Positions 53,420 through 62,293 of a DNA stretch of 64,000 nucleotides are shown here, piece by piece. The translations under genes were made by a program, and so were the position numbers. The notes under the pieces are model-generated. The model was not told the origin of the DNA. It saw nothing but the letters and a program-made list of their open reading frames with translations, and searched no databases. The stretch lies in contig JAHHIA010000011.1 of assembly GCA_019359045.1 (NCBI GenBank), positions 209,081-273,080 on the forward strand, given 5' to 3'. Every line of letters starts with the position of its first letter. Position 1 is the stretch's first letter. The stretch is from Scytolyngbya sp. HA4215-MV1 (GTDB lineage Bacteria; Cyanobacteriota; Cyanobacteriia; Leptolyngbyales; Leptolyngbyaceae).

Positions 53420-55191
53420 TGGATAGCAACTTTGATATGGATTTGGCCATTGAGCAAGGCTGCGACGAGGCACAAAAGTTTATTGACCAACTGCGTAAGA
53501 ACAAACAGAAAGACATGAGCGATGTGCGTTTGCTTGATGCCTTTCTGCGTCAGATTCCCATTCCTGCAAAACCAGATCGACCAAAAGGGGCACTGCCTCT
53601 TAAGGGCTTGGGTCTGGGGGTTGTTCAACCAACTTTACGCTCTCCAAATAGCCCGAGTTCTAATTCCTCCACCGTAGCCCCATCAATAGTCTCACCTCCT
53701 GCGGTGAAGAATGGTTCAGCGCGGGATGCCATTGGCCAAGTGCCAATAGTTTCTGATATTCCATCAACCAATAAAGGAATCCTCAAACCAGGAGCCATTA
53801 GTCCTGATCAAACTCCGGCCAAGACGCGCCAACATATTACTCTCCAACTCAATGATGGGATTTTTGATACTTCCACAGAAGTCATTAAAGAAGTCAAGCT
53901 CCTACAACAATGTCTAAAGGACTGGGGAATGTTAGGGGCGAACGACATTGATGGAGAGTTCGGCCCTCGTACAAATGATGCCGTGAAGCGGTTTCAGCAA
54001 AAAAAATCTTTAGAAGTTGATGGCGTAGTGGGTCTAAATACCTGGGCAGCACTTCTAAAAGTATCCTCTTCAGAAGTGGAGATTATCCCTCGTATCGGTA
54101 GCAGCAGCAACGACAATCTCAACCTGGCAAAAATCCCAAGTGAATGGAAACCAGCAGCAGCCAAGTATGTACCTACACTAGTCAAGGCCTTTAAAGCACA
54201 GGGCATTCATAATCCCTACGTTTTTGCATATGCTTGTGCAACTATTTGTCATGAATCTAGCTGGAATCCTAAAGCGGTAAACACGACTGACGCTGCTGCA
54301 AGATCTGGCTATCCAGGTGCAGGCTTAGCCCAAATTACTTGGAAAGATAATTACGAAATGGCAACTCGTAAAACAGGAATTGATTTTGTTAATCATCCTG
54401 AATATATGTTTGATCCTGAAAAATCACTACGCGCCAAAGCTGCTTTTTATCAAGAAAATAGGATGATCCCCTACATTGAAAGAGGTGACTATGAATCGGC
54501 AGCGGGAATCTATAATGCTGGCAGCCCTGGTTCCCGCAGTTCCTATACTCGTAAGGTTGCCCATGATACGCCATTATGGTTTCCTGTTTTTTTGGGAGAG
54601 AACCATCACTCAGGTTCATCCATCATCAGCTCTGGCTCAGGAAGTACAACTTTACCGAGCAATGTCCCTAGAGAAGGTATTCGTCAGAGGGTACTAGACA
54701 TTGCTGTGAGAGAGGCTTCTAAGGGAAGGAGTCATGCACCTGGAAATGAAATTGATGTTCTTGTTCTTGATCCATTACGTCCTATTATGGTTGAGCTAAA
54801 TCATCTAGGAGCGAGTCAAAAGGATGTTTTCTATAATTGGTGTGCAGCTTGGGTAACCTATATTTGTCGCTCCGCAGGCATAAAAATCCCTGATCGTTAT
54901 AAGAACTTCTGGGCAAGTGTTGCTTTGGTTGACTCTTGGAGAGATATGGGAAAGCGTACAGGTGCTTGGTTTCAAAAAGGTACAAGGTCACCAAAGCCAG
55001 GAGATATCGTTTGCTTTAATTGGGATGGGGATACTGACTTGGATCATATAGGAATAATAAGAGGCTTGGAACCAGGCGCAGTATTGACATGCGAAGGAAA
55101 TAAGAACAATATCGAGGGATTATTTACCCGCAATTTAAGTGTTGTTGATGGTTTCCTAGATATCGAAATTCTTGCAAGGGAACTCACCTAA
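53416..55191 (+). CDS. Multidomain murein hydrolase (PG-binding + lysozyme-like + CHAP)
   Basis: A 591-residue protein with no signal peptide. Residues 1-45 are a charged helix; 46-140 a Pro/Ser-rich linker; 152-215 a PG_binding_1 domain (LLQQCLKDWGMLGANDIDGEFGPRTNDAVKRFQQKK). Residues 235-390 are a lysozyme-like/transglycosylase domain (ATICHESSWNP, Glu280; GAGLAQITWKDNY; AAGIYNAGSPGSRSSYTRKV). Residues 420-591 are a CHAP/NlpC-like amidase (NWCAAWVTYI, Cys476; DLDHIGIIRG, His544; CEGN). It should cut both glycan and peptide of peptidoglycan and needs the holin for access, as in phage endolysins. The overlap with the holin gene supports a joint lysis job. Confidence 0.88.
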   Translation: MMDSNFDMDLAIEQGCDEAQKFIDQLRKNKQKDMSDVRLLDAFLRQIPIPAKPDRPKGALPLKGLGLGVVQPTLRSPNSPSSNSSTVAPSIVSPPAVKNGSARDAIGQVPIVSDIPSTNKGILKPGAISPDQTPAKTRQHITLQLNDGIFDTSTEVIKEVKLLQQCLKDWGMLGANDIDGEFGPRTNDAVKRFQQKKSLEVDGVVGLNTWAALLKVSSSEVEIIPRIGSSSNDNLNLAKIPSEWKPAAAKYVPTLVKAFKAQGIHNPYVFAYACATICHESSWNPKAVNTTDAAARSGYPGAGLAQITWKDNYEMATRKTGIDFVNHPEYMFDPEKSLRAKAAFYQENRMIPYIERGDYESAAGIYNAGSPGSRSSYTRKVAHDTPLWFPVFLGENHHSGSSIISSGSGSTTLPSNVPREGIRQRVLDIAVREASKGRSHAPGNEIDVLVLDPLRPIMVELNHLGASQKDVFYNWCAAWVTYICRSAGIKIPDRYKNFWASVALVDSWRDMGKRTGAWFQKGTRSPKPGDIVCFNWDGDTDLDHIGIIRGLEPGAVLTCEGNKNNIEGLFTRNLSVVDGFLDIEILARELT

Positions 55192-55999
55192 ACAAGCAGC
55201 AGTGAGATCGTCTCTCTCTTGTAGCGATTGTCTTGAAAGTCAAGCAGGATTAAGAAGAAAGTTAAGCCTCTAAACAGGTATGACAATCTGACGGCTCTAG
55301 CTGTCCGTTGAGTTAGCAGATTGAATCGTTAGAATGCTGATTAAACCGGAGTTTGCCAAAGTTTGCTGTCGCGGATCATGGCATTGAGAATGACCAGTAA
55401 CTTTCGCATACAAGCCACCAGGGCAACCAGTGCGATCGTCCCTCTCGCGTAAGATGTTAGCGTAACGCATCGATTCAGCCAATCAACACCTCACACATCC
55501 CAAAAGTCCAACTGTGTTTCAGCGCGATACGTGCTTTGCACAGGCTACGCCAACGTCCCTCGCAGTCGGTTAAGTTGAGTCCGCGTAGCTTGCTTCCCGC
55601 AGGGTAACCCAACATCCAAAAGGGTTTTGCAACGATTCAGTACGATCGCTCAATACTTGAATAAAACGAACTCATAGAATGGAAGTTATCTGAACGATCG
55701 CTCTCTCAATCCCATTAAAGTGTCTTGCGATCGTTTTGAGCCATTGTAGTTGGAAGCTGCGATGAGTCCCCAAAGTGATTTCAGGCTTTACGATCGGGTT
55801 TGCAATCGACAAACCCAATGGCATGAAGATCAAGGTAACCTGCGATCGCCATTTCAATCACCGCTTCAACAGGATAATCAATTTCAGCCGCACGAGTGAC
55901 AATAGCATTTTTGATCGGGCACGATCGCCCCTCCCATCCTGCCAGAACAGCGGATCGAAGCATCTACTTGCGTTACCACAGTATAAGGAGGGAACAACC
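55192..55999. repeat. Non-coding region with dispersed repeat, copy C
   Basis: About 55430-55912 carries the full repeat seen as copies A (43.8 kb) and B (45.4 kb), including the antitoxin-like segment. The first 240 bases have no identified content. Confidence 0.65.
55781..55963 (-). pseudogene. Second antitoxin-like copy with replaced 5' part
   Basis: A 60-codon frame ending KNAIVTRAAEIDYPVEAVIEM and LDLHAIGFVDCKPDRKA, matching the copy at 45.7 kb. Its first 17 residues (MLRSAVLAGWEGRSCPI) come from unrelated sequence, showing a breakpoint near 55913. Probably not functional. Confidence 0.5.
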
Positions 56000-56231
56000 A
56001 TGTCTTTGCAACCTCCAGAGCAACCGATCGTTGATCTTCGCGTTCACGAAGTGTCTCCAGAGGAGAATCGCCCTTCTCCTGAAGTGTTGCGAGTGCTGGC
56101 AATTGAACTTTGTGATGACGTTGTTTCAGTGGGGCTATGCTCGACCGGATGAATGGTCTAGACAGCTTCCGACTGTGAACCCTGACGAGGTGATGCGGAT
56201 ACTGACCAAACGGATCACCCTGGCTGAATAA
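56000..56231 (+). pseudogene. Frameshifted small gene
   Basis: AAGGAGGGA stands six bases before ATG 56000 (MSLQPPEQPIVDLRVHEVSPEE...). The frame ends early at 56152, while the +1-shifted frame continues as WGYARPDEWSRQLPTVNPDEVMRILTKRITLAE to 56231. Removing one T in TTT near 56129 would join both into a ~77-residue protein. A terminator follows. Family not recognised; a sequencing error cannot be excluded. Confidence 0.5.
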
Positions 56232-56259
56232 GAGTTAAAGCTACATTTCGATAAATCTG

Positions 56260-56285
56260 AACCCGGTAGAATCTGCCGGGTTTTC
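56260..56285 (+). terminator. Rho-independent terminator
   Basis: AACCCGG and CCGGGTT form a stem followed by TTTTCC, 29 bp after the stop of the small frameshifted gene and in the right orientation for it. Confidence 0.65.
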
Positions 56286-56342
56286 CTATCGCAGGATGAA
56301 GATTCTCTTTTTTCCAAAATTTGTCATAGGTTTGAAAATACT

Positions 56343-57116
56343 CTAGCCATTTGCTGGCTTGGAAATACCTTCGGCTTTAAGTCGTTCTTCGATCGCCACT
56401 CCTTTGCCGATATGCTTGTCTAGAAAACTGGACAGTTCTCGAATGGCGTTTAGGGCTGCTTGAATTCGCTCTCGCTTCTCGCCCCTACCTGTTTCGATGT
56501 AGAAGGTGAACAGGCGATCGAACCAGATTCGTTTTTCTGGCTGTTTCAACAGTTCGCAGAATTCCCGATAGGTCATCAAGCGATTGCGATCGGGAAGATA
56601 TAGATCATTGCCAATGCTGGGTTGGGTAACGTAGAAAATGCCAAAGTCTTGAAGAAAGGCATGACTAACGCGGAACAGCAATGTCATCAGTTCTGTGTCG
56701 CTTTCTCTGGAGAGGCGCAGATAGGGGATGTTGTCTCTGACTTGTTTGATGGCAAAGAAGAGACAAGCGGTGATGTAGCAGGTTGAGATCAGGTAGCAAC
56801 CTCTGCCGTTAAACCACTCTGCCTCTTGGTTTGAGATGTCTTTGGGGTGTTCAATAAACAAAAGGGATGGAGCGGTTCCCTGGTTGGTGACGGTGGTTGA
56901 GATTTCACTGAGACGAACGTAGGCTTCTTCTAACCAGAGTCGAAGCGGGTTGAGATAGGTGAGGTTGATTTTGTTGCGATTGGCTTCTGCTTCCTCTCGC
57001 TGTTTGGCATAGCGGGCGACTCGTGATTTGAGGTAGTCCTGGAGAGAAGGGAGGATGAAAGCCGTGTAGATAGCGGCTAAGACGGTGAGAATAATGGTTG
57101 TGATTCCTGTCAGCAT
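56343..57116 (-). CDS. Membrane-anchored hypothetical protein near type I RM genes
   Basis: A 257-residue protein with one N-terminal membrane helix (TIILTVLAAIYTAFILPSL), a basic coiled segment (LKSRVARYAKQREEAEANRNKI), and a mostly helical cytoplasmic body with aromatic residues (LISTCYITACLFFAIKQVRDNIPYLRL, RIWFDRLFTFYIETGRGEKRERI). No family is recognised. It is last in the minus-strand run of hsdM, hsdS and toxin-antitoxin genes and may ride along with them as an accessory defence or unrelated cargo gene. Confidence 0.6.
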   Translation of the reverse strand: MLTGITTIILTVLAAIYTAFILPSLQDYLKSRVARYAKQREEAEANRNKINLTYLNPLRLWLEEAYVRLSEISTTVTNQGTAPSLLFIEHPKDISNQEAEWFNGRGCYLISTCYITACLFFAIKQVRDNIPYLRLSRESDTELMTLLFRVSHAFLQDFGIFYVTQPSIGNDLYLPDRNRLMTYREFCELLKQPEKRIWFDRLFTFYIETGRGEKRERIQAALNAIRELSSFLDKHIGKGVAIEERLKAEGISKPANG

Positions 57117-57140
57117 CAGCGATTTCTCTTCTGGTTTCTC

Positions 57141-57262
57141 TTAAAACTCACCCCGAAAGGCACGATGCAGAACGGTTTGAAACAAATGCTCTACCTGTCG
57201 ATCGACTTCCTGTTACGGGATCTAACGCTGTCCAAACCGTTGGCACTATGAGCAAATTTTAA
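57141..57262 (-). pseudogene. Remnant of an hsdS 3' end
   Basis: The minus frame EVDRQVEHLFQTVLHRAFRGEF-stop is nearly the same as the end of the intact HsdS at 58058 (EADRQAEHLFQTVLHRAFRGEL). Similarity at DNA level covers about 120 bp; upstream it decays. It marks a former second hsdS gene or the footprint of recombination, and the HNH pair now sits between both copies. Confidence 0.75.
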
Positions 57263-57269
57263 GTGTTTG

Positions 57270-57665
57270 TTAGTGAGATAAAAAACGCTGGCGTTCGGCA
57301 ATACGCTCAGGGGTATTGAGTTGAAGCAGAAAAGCAGTAGTTCTCCCTTCTGGAGAGATGCCGATGATTTGAGCATTCTGGATCTGAAAATGTTCTAACC
57401 ATCTCTGCGATCGCGGGTTGAATAGAAAGCTAAACTGATTTGTCTCTGGGTCAAATGATCCAAGATCGGTGCCTTTGTGGCGGTTGCAACGCCAGCAGGC
57501 TAGAGCCAGGTTATCGGCTTCAGTTTTGCCATTGTGCTTTTCGGGGATGACGTGATCGACTTCGTGCGGGAAGAAGGATAGCTGGGTGGGAAGCAGGCAA
57601 TATTCGCAGCGATCGCCTGCCCGTTCCTCGACCAAACGACCGAGTGGGGCAGGGATGTAGGTCAT
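57270..57665 (-). CDS. HNH endonuclease
   Basis: A 131-residue protein with a full HNH/zinc site: Cys20-x2-Cys23 and Cys57-x2-Cys60 zinc ligands, PHEVDHVIPEKHNGKTEADNLALACWRCNRHKG with His38, Asn52 and His63 positions of the beta-beta-alpha metal fold. Similar stand-alone HNH proteins are abundant in cyanobacteria. It overlaps the upstream small gene by 4 bp (ATGA), so the two are translated together. Confidence 0.92.
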   Translation of the reverse strand: MTYIPAPLGRLVEERAGDRCEYCLLPTQLSFFPHEVDHVIPEKHNGKTEADNLALACWRCNRHKGTDLGSFDPETNQFSFLFNPRSQRWLEHFQIQNAQIIGISPEGRTTAFLLQLNTPERIAERQRFLSH

Positions 57666-58009
57666 GCAGAGGCAGAAAGATAGGCAAGAGAACCTGATTT
57701 CAGCAGGATGATCAGATGCTCAATCCGCTCATATTCGTTGAGTTCGGCTTGTTCGGCGGTGGTGAGCATACCGGCATGGCTACGGCTGATCAAGGTTTGC
57801 AGGCGTTCTTGCATTTCAGCGGTAGGACGAAAGTTAACAATTTCCTCTGAAGTGGGGTTACTTGCCAGAAAGGTGAGGATGTAGTGATAAATGTGGGCAG
57901 GCAACGCGGGCTGTTGCAAACTGAGTTGTAACAGTTCTGGCAATCTGTCCCCCAATTGTTGCAGTTGTTCTGAGAGTTCGTCGGGTACAGTGATGGTGAT
58001 TTGTGCCAT
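57662..58009 (-). CDS. Small antitoxin-like partner of HNH protein
   Basis: A 115-residue protein: ITITVPDELSEQLQQLGDRLPELLQLSLQQPALPAHIYHYILTFLASNPTSEEIVNFRPTAEMQERLQTLI. The beta strand plus two helices at the N-terminus looks like a ribbon-helix-helix antitoxin. The pairing with a downstream HNH gene is common in cyanobacteria; whether it is a toxin-antitoxin pair is not established. Confidence 0.65.
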   Translation of the reverse strand: MAQITITVPDELSEQLQQLGDRLPELLQLSLQQPALPAHIYHYILTFLASNPTSEEIVNFRPTAEMQERLQTLISRSHAGMLTTAEQAELNEYERIEHLIILLKSGSLAYLSASA

Positions 58010-58057
58010 TGCCCAGCCTCTTAACGCCGATCGCTCTCACTTTAACATTTTGTTTCT

Positions 58058-59263
58058 CTACAACTCACCCCGGAAAGCGCGATGCAAGACGGTTTGAAAT
58101 AAATGCTCTGCCTGGCGATCTGCTTCTCGTTGCTGAATCCGCAGCCGTTCAAACCGTTGGACAATTTGAGCAAATTTTTCTTGGAGGGGAAGAGGTGGAA
58201 GTGGGACTTGTATATCAGCAATCTGTTGTCCATTGATGTTGAATTGAACTGCCGTTTGTCGAGATTGCTTCATAAATCTTGCTCGTCCACCAGGGGTTTT
58301 CATAAAGACCATGAAAAACTCAGGCAAGATGAGGGATTGGTTAAGTCTTAATCTCATTAGATGAGCATCAAAGACAACAGGTATTTCAGTTTTCTGCAAG
58401 ATTGAAAGCTTGCCTAAATGAGCTTCACTACCTATGGCTCTTGCAAGTACAATATCACCTACTCTTAAAGAAAATCTCTTAAACTCATGCCCAGTTAGTG
58501 TAATACGTTTACATGAGTTGAGTTCGATATACCAATTGCCTACTTCTCCTACGCGAACACATAACTGTTCACCAATTTCTTGCGCTGGCGTAATTGTTCC
58601 AATGTGTGGCGTTAATTCAAGTAATTCACCCAATTCCTGAATATCCCATCCTTGCGGATTCTGCCAAGGATCGCCAAACATTTCTAGGAAGATAGATCGC
58701 AGGTAACCATCGCTCAACTGTTGGGTGTAGCGGCGGGTGCGGCGGAGGCGATCGCATTTCTGGGCGATCGATGCAATCCGCTTCTGTTCTGCGATCGGTG
58801 GTAAAGGAATTTTCAAACCTCGAATAATTTCTTGACTGATATTTGGTTGAGCACCACCTGTACCAGCATCTATAAGATTTTCTCGCTGTGAGAGGAGATA
58901 GAAATACAGGTAGCTTCTATCAACTTCTTCGTTAGGGAAGATGGCACAAACAGCTTGATTAGTGGCTGCATCAATTTTCAAAATACCGAGCTTACCGACT
59001 GTTGCTCCATACAAAGCAATGAGTAAAGTATCTTTCGGGAAGACTTTCGCACTAGATTTCTGAATTGCTTCTTCACTAATTGCTTCTTCTGTTCGGAAAA
59101 TAAAGCAATCCTTCAACTCGCCAGATTTCACCCAAGGAATCTTTCCATCGTAATAATCTGCCCTACTTCTGGAAGGAGTCCCTCCGCTGGTAGTTTTGCA
59201 TACTTCCTCTAATACAACTTGTTTCCAGTCTCTTGATACTTCCACATCTAAAAGTTCAACCAT
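58058..59263 (-). CDS. hsdS: Type I restriction-modification specificity subunit
   Basis: A 401-residue HsdS with two target-recognition domains. The first TRD has TTSGGTPSRSRADYYDGKIPWVKSGEL; the first conserved helix is LPPIAEQKRIASIAQKCDRLRRTR. The second TRD includes ELTPHIGTITPAQEIGEQLCVRVGEVGNW; the second helix is VPLPPLPLQEKFAQIVQRFERLRIQQREADRQ. It should guide an HsdM (and HsdR) complex to a bipartite DNA site. Its HsdM in the same run is frameshifted and no HsdR is visible, so it may be orphaned. Confidence 0.95.
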   Translation of the reverse strand: MVELLDVEVSRDWKQVVLEEVCKTTSGGTPSRSRADYYDGKIPWVKSGELKDCFIFRTEEAISEEAIQKSSAKVFPKDTLLIALYGATVGKLGILKIDAATNQAVCAIFPNEEVDRSYLYFYLLSQRENLIDAGTGGAQPNISQEIIRGLKIPLPPIAEQKRIASIAQKCDRLRRTRRYTQQLSDGYLRSIFLEMFGDPWQNPQGWDIQELGELLELTPHIGTITPAQEIGEQLCVRVGEVGNWYIELNSCKRITLTGHEFKRFSLRVGDIVLARAIGSEAHLGKLSILQKTEIPVVFDAHLMRLRLNQSLILPEFFMVFMKTPGGRARFMKQSRQTAVQFNINGQQIADIQVPLPPLPLQEKFAQIVQRFERLRIQQREADRQAEHLFQTVLHRAFRGEL

Positions 59264-59328
59264 CCAAACACCTGTTTTACGGTTAGCGATAATGAAATGT
59301 CGTTGAGAATCGGGAGGGGGCGATCGCG

Positions 59329-59775
59329 CTACAGAACTCGCACAAAACCCATACCTGTTTGAATAAAATGCTCATCTTGAGTCAAAACTTGCTGAATATT
59401 CAACTCTCGCATCAGTGCCATCGAAGTTAAGTCAGTGAACGAAATCAGGGGTTTATCTTGAAATTGCTTTCTCAAACTCCAGGCAGTCTGAAAGCGTTCA
59501 GAGGTGATGCGATGGATTTCTACTTGCTCTAACTCTGCGGCTCTAAAGATCCCCTCCAAAAATTGCACCGCTTCCTGAAACACCTCTCGCCTAAACAACA
59601 ACGTCATCACCTCATCCAAAATATAGTCACTGGTATGAATTGGGGTTTGAGTCGAACAAAGCATCTGATAAAGCGCTTTCACATCCTGATGATATTGGTC
59701 GCGCCGATGTCCCAATGCCAGCCAGCCCCAGGTATCAATCAAGATAGGTTCTGGTTTCGCCATGCGATCGCTCAA
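59329..59775 (-). CDS. PIN-domain ribonuclease toxin
   Basis: A 148-residue PIN domain: LIDTWGWLALGHRRDQYHQDV (first acidic site), IHTSDYILDEVMTLLFRR, and LISFTDLTSMALMRELNIQQVLTQDEHFIQTG (last acidic sites). It overlaps the antitoxin gene upstream by 4 bp. A VapC-like role is likely. Confidence 0.88.
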   Translation of the reverse strand: MSDRMAKPEPILIDTWGWLALGHRRDQYHQDVKALYQMLCSTQTPIHTSDYILDEVMTLLFRREVFQEAVQFLEGIFRAAELEQVEIHRITSERFQTAWSLRKQFQDKPLISFTDLTSMALMRELNIQQVLTQDEHFIQTGMGFVRVL

Positions 59776-59984
59776 TCTCCATACAGTTCCGCCTCGATAG
59801 CTTCAGCCGTCAACGGATCTCCCGACAATATTCCGGCTACAGATAACAAAGGTTCTTCAGGTTGTGATTTGGCATGATTTCTGGTCAACAGAAAATCAAT
59901 AAAGTCCTCAACCTGCGTTACTTTGTCAGGGGGGAGTTTGAGAATTTTTTCGATGATTGTTTGATGTTGTGTGTTCGTTAACAT
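59772..59984 (-). CDS. Antitoxin of the PIN-domain pair
   Basis: A 70-residue protein. The N-terminal IIEKILKLPPDKVTQVEDFIDFLL is the pattern of DUF2281-like small antitoxins; the tail LSVAGILSGDPLTAEAIEAELYGD is typical of those preceding PIN toxins. It is followed directly by the toxin gene (ATGA overlap). Confidence 0.8.
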   Translation of the reverse strand: MLTNTQHQTIIEKILKLPPDKVTQVEDFIDFLLTRNHAKSQPEEPLLSVAGILSGDPLTAEAIEAELYGD

Positions 59985-59994
59985 GTCAGTCTCC

Positions 59995-60549
59995 TTACAA
60001 ACTCAGCCAGCTAAACACTTGTTCAACCGTTAGCAATAGTGGAATGCTGCTAAGGGTAGGAATGGGGCGATCTCCACTCAACAATTGCACCTTCTGATCG
60101 CCAAAGACGATCAAAATGCTTTCTTCTGCTGGGTCTAGCAGCCAACCGAGTTCTGTACCGTGCTGAGAGCAGTGGAGCAAATTTCCCAAAACTTTGGTTT
60201 GGCTCTGATCGGGGGAAAGGATTTCGATCGCCCAATCAGGATGGAGATTGAAACGGTTAGCCACTTGACCAGAGGCTTCACGCGGAATGCCATTCCAACG
60301 CACGATCGCAATATCAGGAACGATCGATGCACCGCCAAACGTGCAGCGTAATTCAGGAAAGACACCCGCAAGCTTTGGCTCCTCAGCGATCGGAGCAATA
60401 GCGTTACATAGCTTTAATTGCAGTCGGCTATGTTTTCCTTGGGGCATTGGCTTCTGGCTCACTTGTCCATCAATAAACTCGGATGCGGGTTTTGTCTCTG
60501 GAAGCTGTAAAAACTCCTCCAGCGTCAGGCTTTTCACGGTTGCAACCAT
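59995..60549 (-). CDS. Uma2 family (DUF820) endonuclease-like protein
   Basis: A 184-residue protein: SLTLEEFLQLPETKPASEFIDGQVSQKPMPQGKHS, GASIVPDIAIVRW and PDWAIEILSPDQSQTKVLGNLLHCSQHGTELGWLLDPAEESILIV. It has the nuclease core of the family. It lies three bases after the hsdM remnant and ten bases before the antitoxin, so all are probably in one transcript. Confidence 0.92.
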   Translation of the reverse strand: MVATVKSLTLEEFLQLPETKPASEFIDGQVSQKPMPQGKHSRLQLKLCNAIAPIAEEPKLAGVFPELRCTFGGASIVPDIAIVRWNGIPREASGQVANRFNLHPDWAIEILSPDQSQTKVLGNLLHCSQHGTELGWLLDPAEESILIVFGDQKVQLLSGDRPIPTLSSIPLLLTVEQVFSWLSL

Positions 60550-60552
60550 CGC

Positions 60553-62260
60553 CTATCCCTCCAGTAGTTTCTCTAATTCTGCCACTTCTGCCGCCATCAC
60601 ATGCTCTAGCTTCAGCAAGCGTTCCATCGTTACCTTGGGCGATTCGTAATACACCTCATCCTGCTCAACTTGGCGGTAGCGACTGGCAGACAGGTCATAC
60701 TTGTTCGCCTTTACCTGCTCCTTCGTCACCCAAAACTGGCGATTGAGCTGGTTGATCTCCGCTTGCAACGGTGCCATCTGTTCATGGAGTGCCACCAGCT
60801 TTTGCTGGTCAGCTTCTGATGCTTGCTGCTTTTCCTCATCATCTTCAGGCGCGATCGCTGCCTCAAACATCAGGCAGTTAATCTCCTTTTGGAGTAACAA
60901 CCGTTCTGCTTTCATCGGGGCAATCTGCTGCTTCAATGCCCCTAACCGGGTCGTCCGTTTTGCCGTGGACTCCGGATCAAATCGCTGCTGCCAGCACAGT
61001 AAAAGATCAGGAATGTCATTCTGCTCTGGGGTAGGCTGTCGCTTGTCATCCAGCGAAAAGCCATCGTGATCCATGTCGTAGAACCAGATGCGATCGGTCG
61101 TACCGCCACGGGTAAACAGTAGTACTGCCGTCGAAACCCCCGCATAGGGCTTGAACACTCCACTGGGCATCGACACCACCCCATCCAAACGGTTTTCGTC
61201 AATGATTTTCTTGCGGATGTCCTGGTGTGCCTTACTGGAGCCAAACAGCACCCCATCCGGCACAATCACCGCACAGCGTCCGCCCATATCCAGCACCCGC
61301 AGGATTAGGTGCAGAAACAGCAGTTCCGTCTTCTTGACCTTCGTGGGCAGAGACGGGTTGATGTCTGACTCATCCATCTTCCCCTTGAACGGTGGATTCA
61401 TCAGCACCACATCCAGCGACTTCTCATCGTTGAATGCCTTCGAGAGCGTATCTTTGTAGAAAAATCGGGGGGATTGAATCCCGTGCAGCATCAGGTTCAT
61501 TGACCCGATCCGCAGCATAGTCCATGCCAGAGTCGTTGTCGTAAGCGGTAAACGCCTCGGTTTGTAGGAATTTGCCCTGCTCAGGCGAAAGGCGATCGCC
61601 CACCAGATGCTTTTGCCCGTTCTCACCATAGAGAATTTCGGGACTGGTGTACTGCTCCAGAATGTACTCATAGGCATTGACCAAAAATCCGCAGGTGCCC
61701 GCTGCCAAATCGCCAATCCGTTCCGTGGGTTGAGGGGCAATCATTTCCACCATCATGCGGATGATGTGACGCGGGGTGCGAAACTGCCCATTCCGTCCCG
61801 CCACACTCAACTTACTCAGCAGGTACTCATACAGGTCGCCCTGTACATCCTGGTTCTGCTCCGAGATCTTCATCTGGTCGATCAGATTGCAAACCTCGAT
61901 CAACGTACCAGGCTTACTCAGCTTAAACTCTGCCCCCTCCATGTATTGCCGAAACGAACTGCCTTTTTCGCCTACCTCGCGCAACCAGGGAAACACCTCT
62001 TCCTTCACATGCTTTAGTGCGTCTGCCCCTCTTTTCTTGACCCACTCCGACCAACGTAGCTCGGTTGGAATCTGGGGTTGAAATGTTTGATTCCGTCGCT
62101 TCGCCTGATTTTGTCGTTTTGTTTCAGCATCATCCAACCGTTTCAGAAAGAGAAGATAGGAGAACTGCTCGATCGAATCCATCGGATTTGACAATCCCGC
62201 CGACCACAACCGATCCCATATTGTGTCAACCTTTGACTTCAGTTCTGAATCCGTCAGCAT
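60553..62260 (-). pseudogene. hsdM: Type I adenine methyltransferase, frameshifted
   Basis: The first frame (start 62260, MLTDSELKSKVDTIWDRLW) covers the N-terminal helical domain and motif I region (IGDLAAGTCGFLVNAYEY), then runs off after NDSGM. The second frame picks up with MLRIGSMNLMLHGI and holds motif IV (VVLMNPPF), the RCAVIVPDGVLFGS region and the C-terminal helices. One extra base near 61522 (GGCATGGAC where GGCATGAC is expected) explains the break; corrected length is about 568 residues, normal for HsdM. It would methylate adenine with HsdS. As read, it is broken; a sequencing error or ribosomal frameshifting are alternatives. Confidence 0.85.
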
Positions 62261-62293
62261 TCCAGCCCCTCTTCATTCCATAACATCCAGGCT

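Noticed and set aside
51057..55191. Prophage
   Set aside because: Only holin and lysin are phage-like; no capsid, tail, terminase, integrase or repressor genes are seen within 10 kb.
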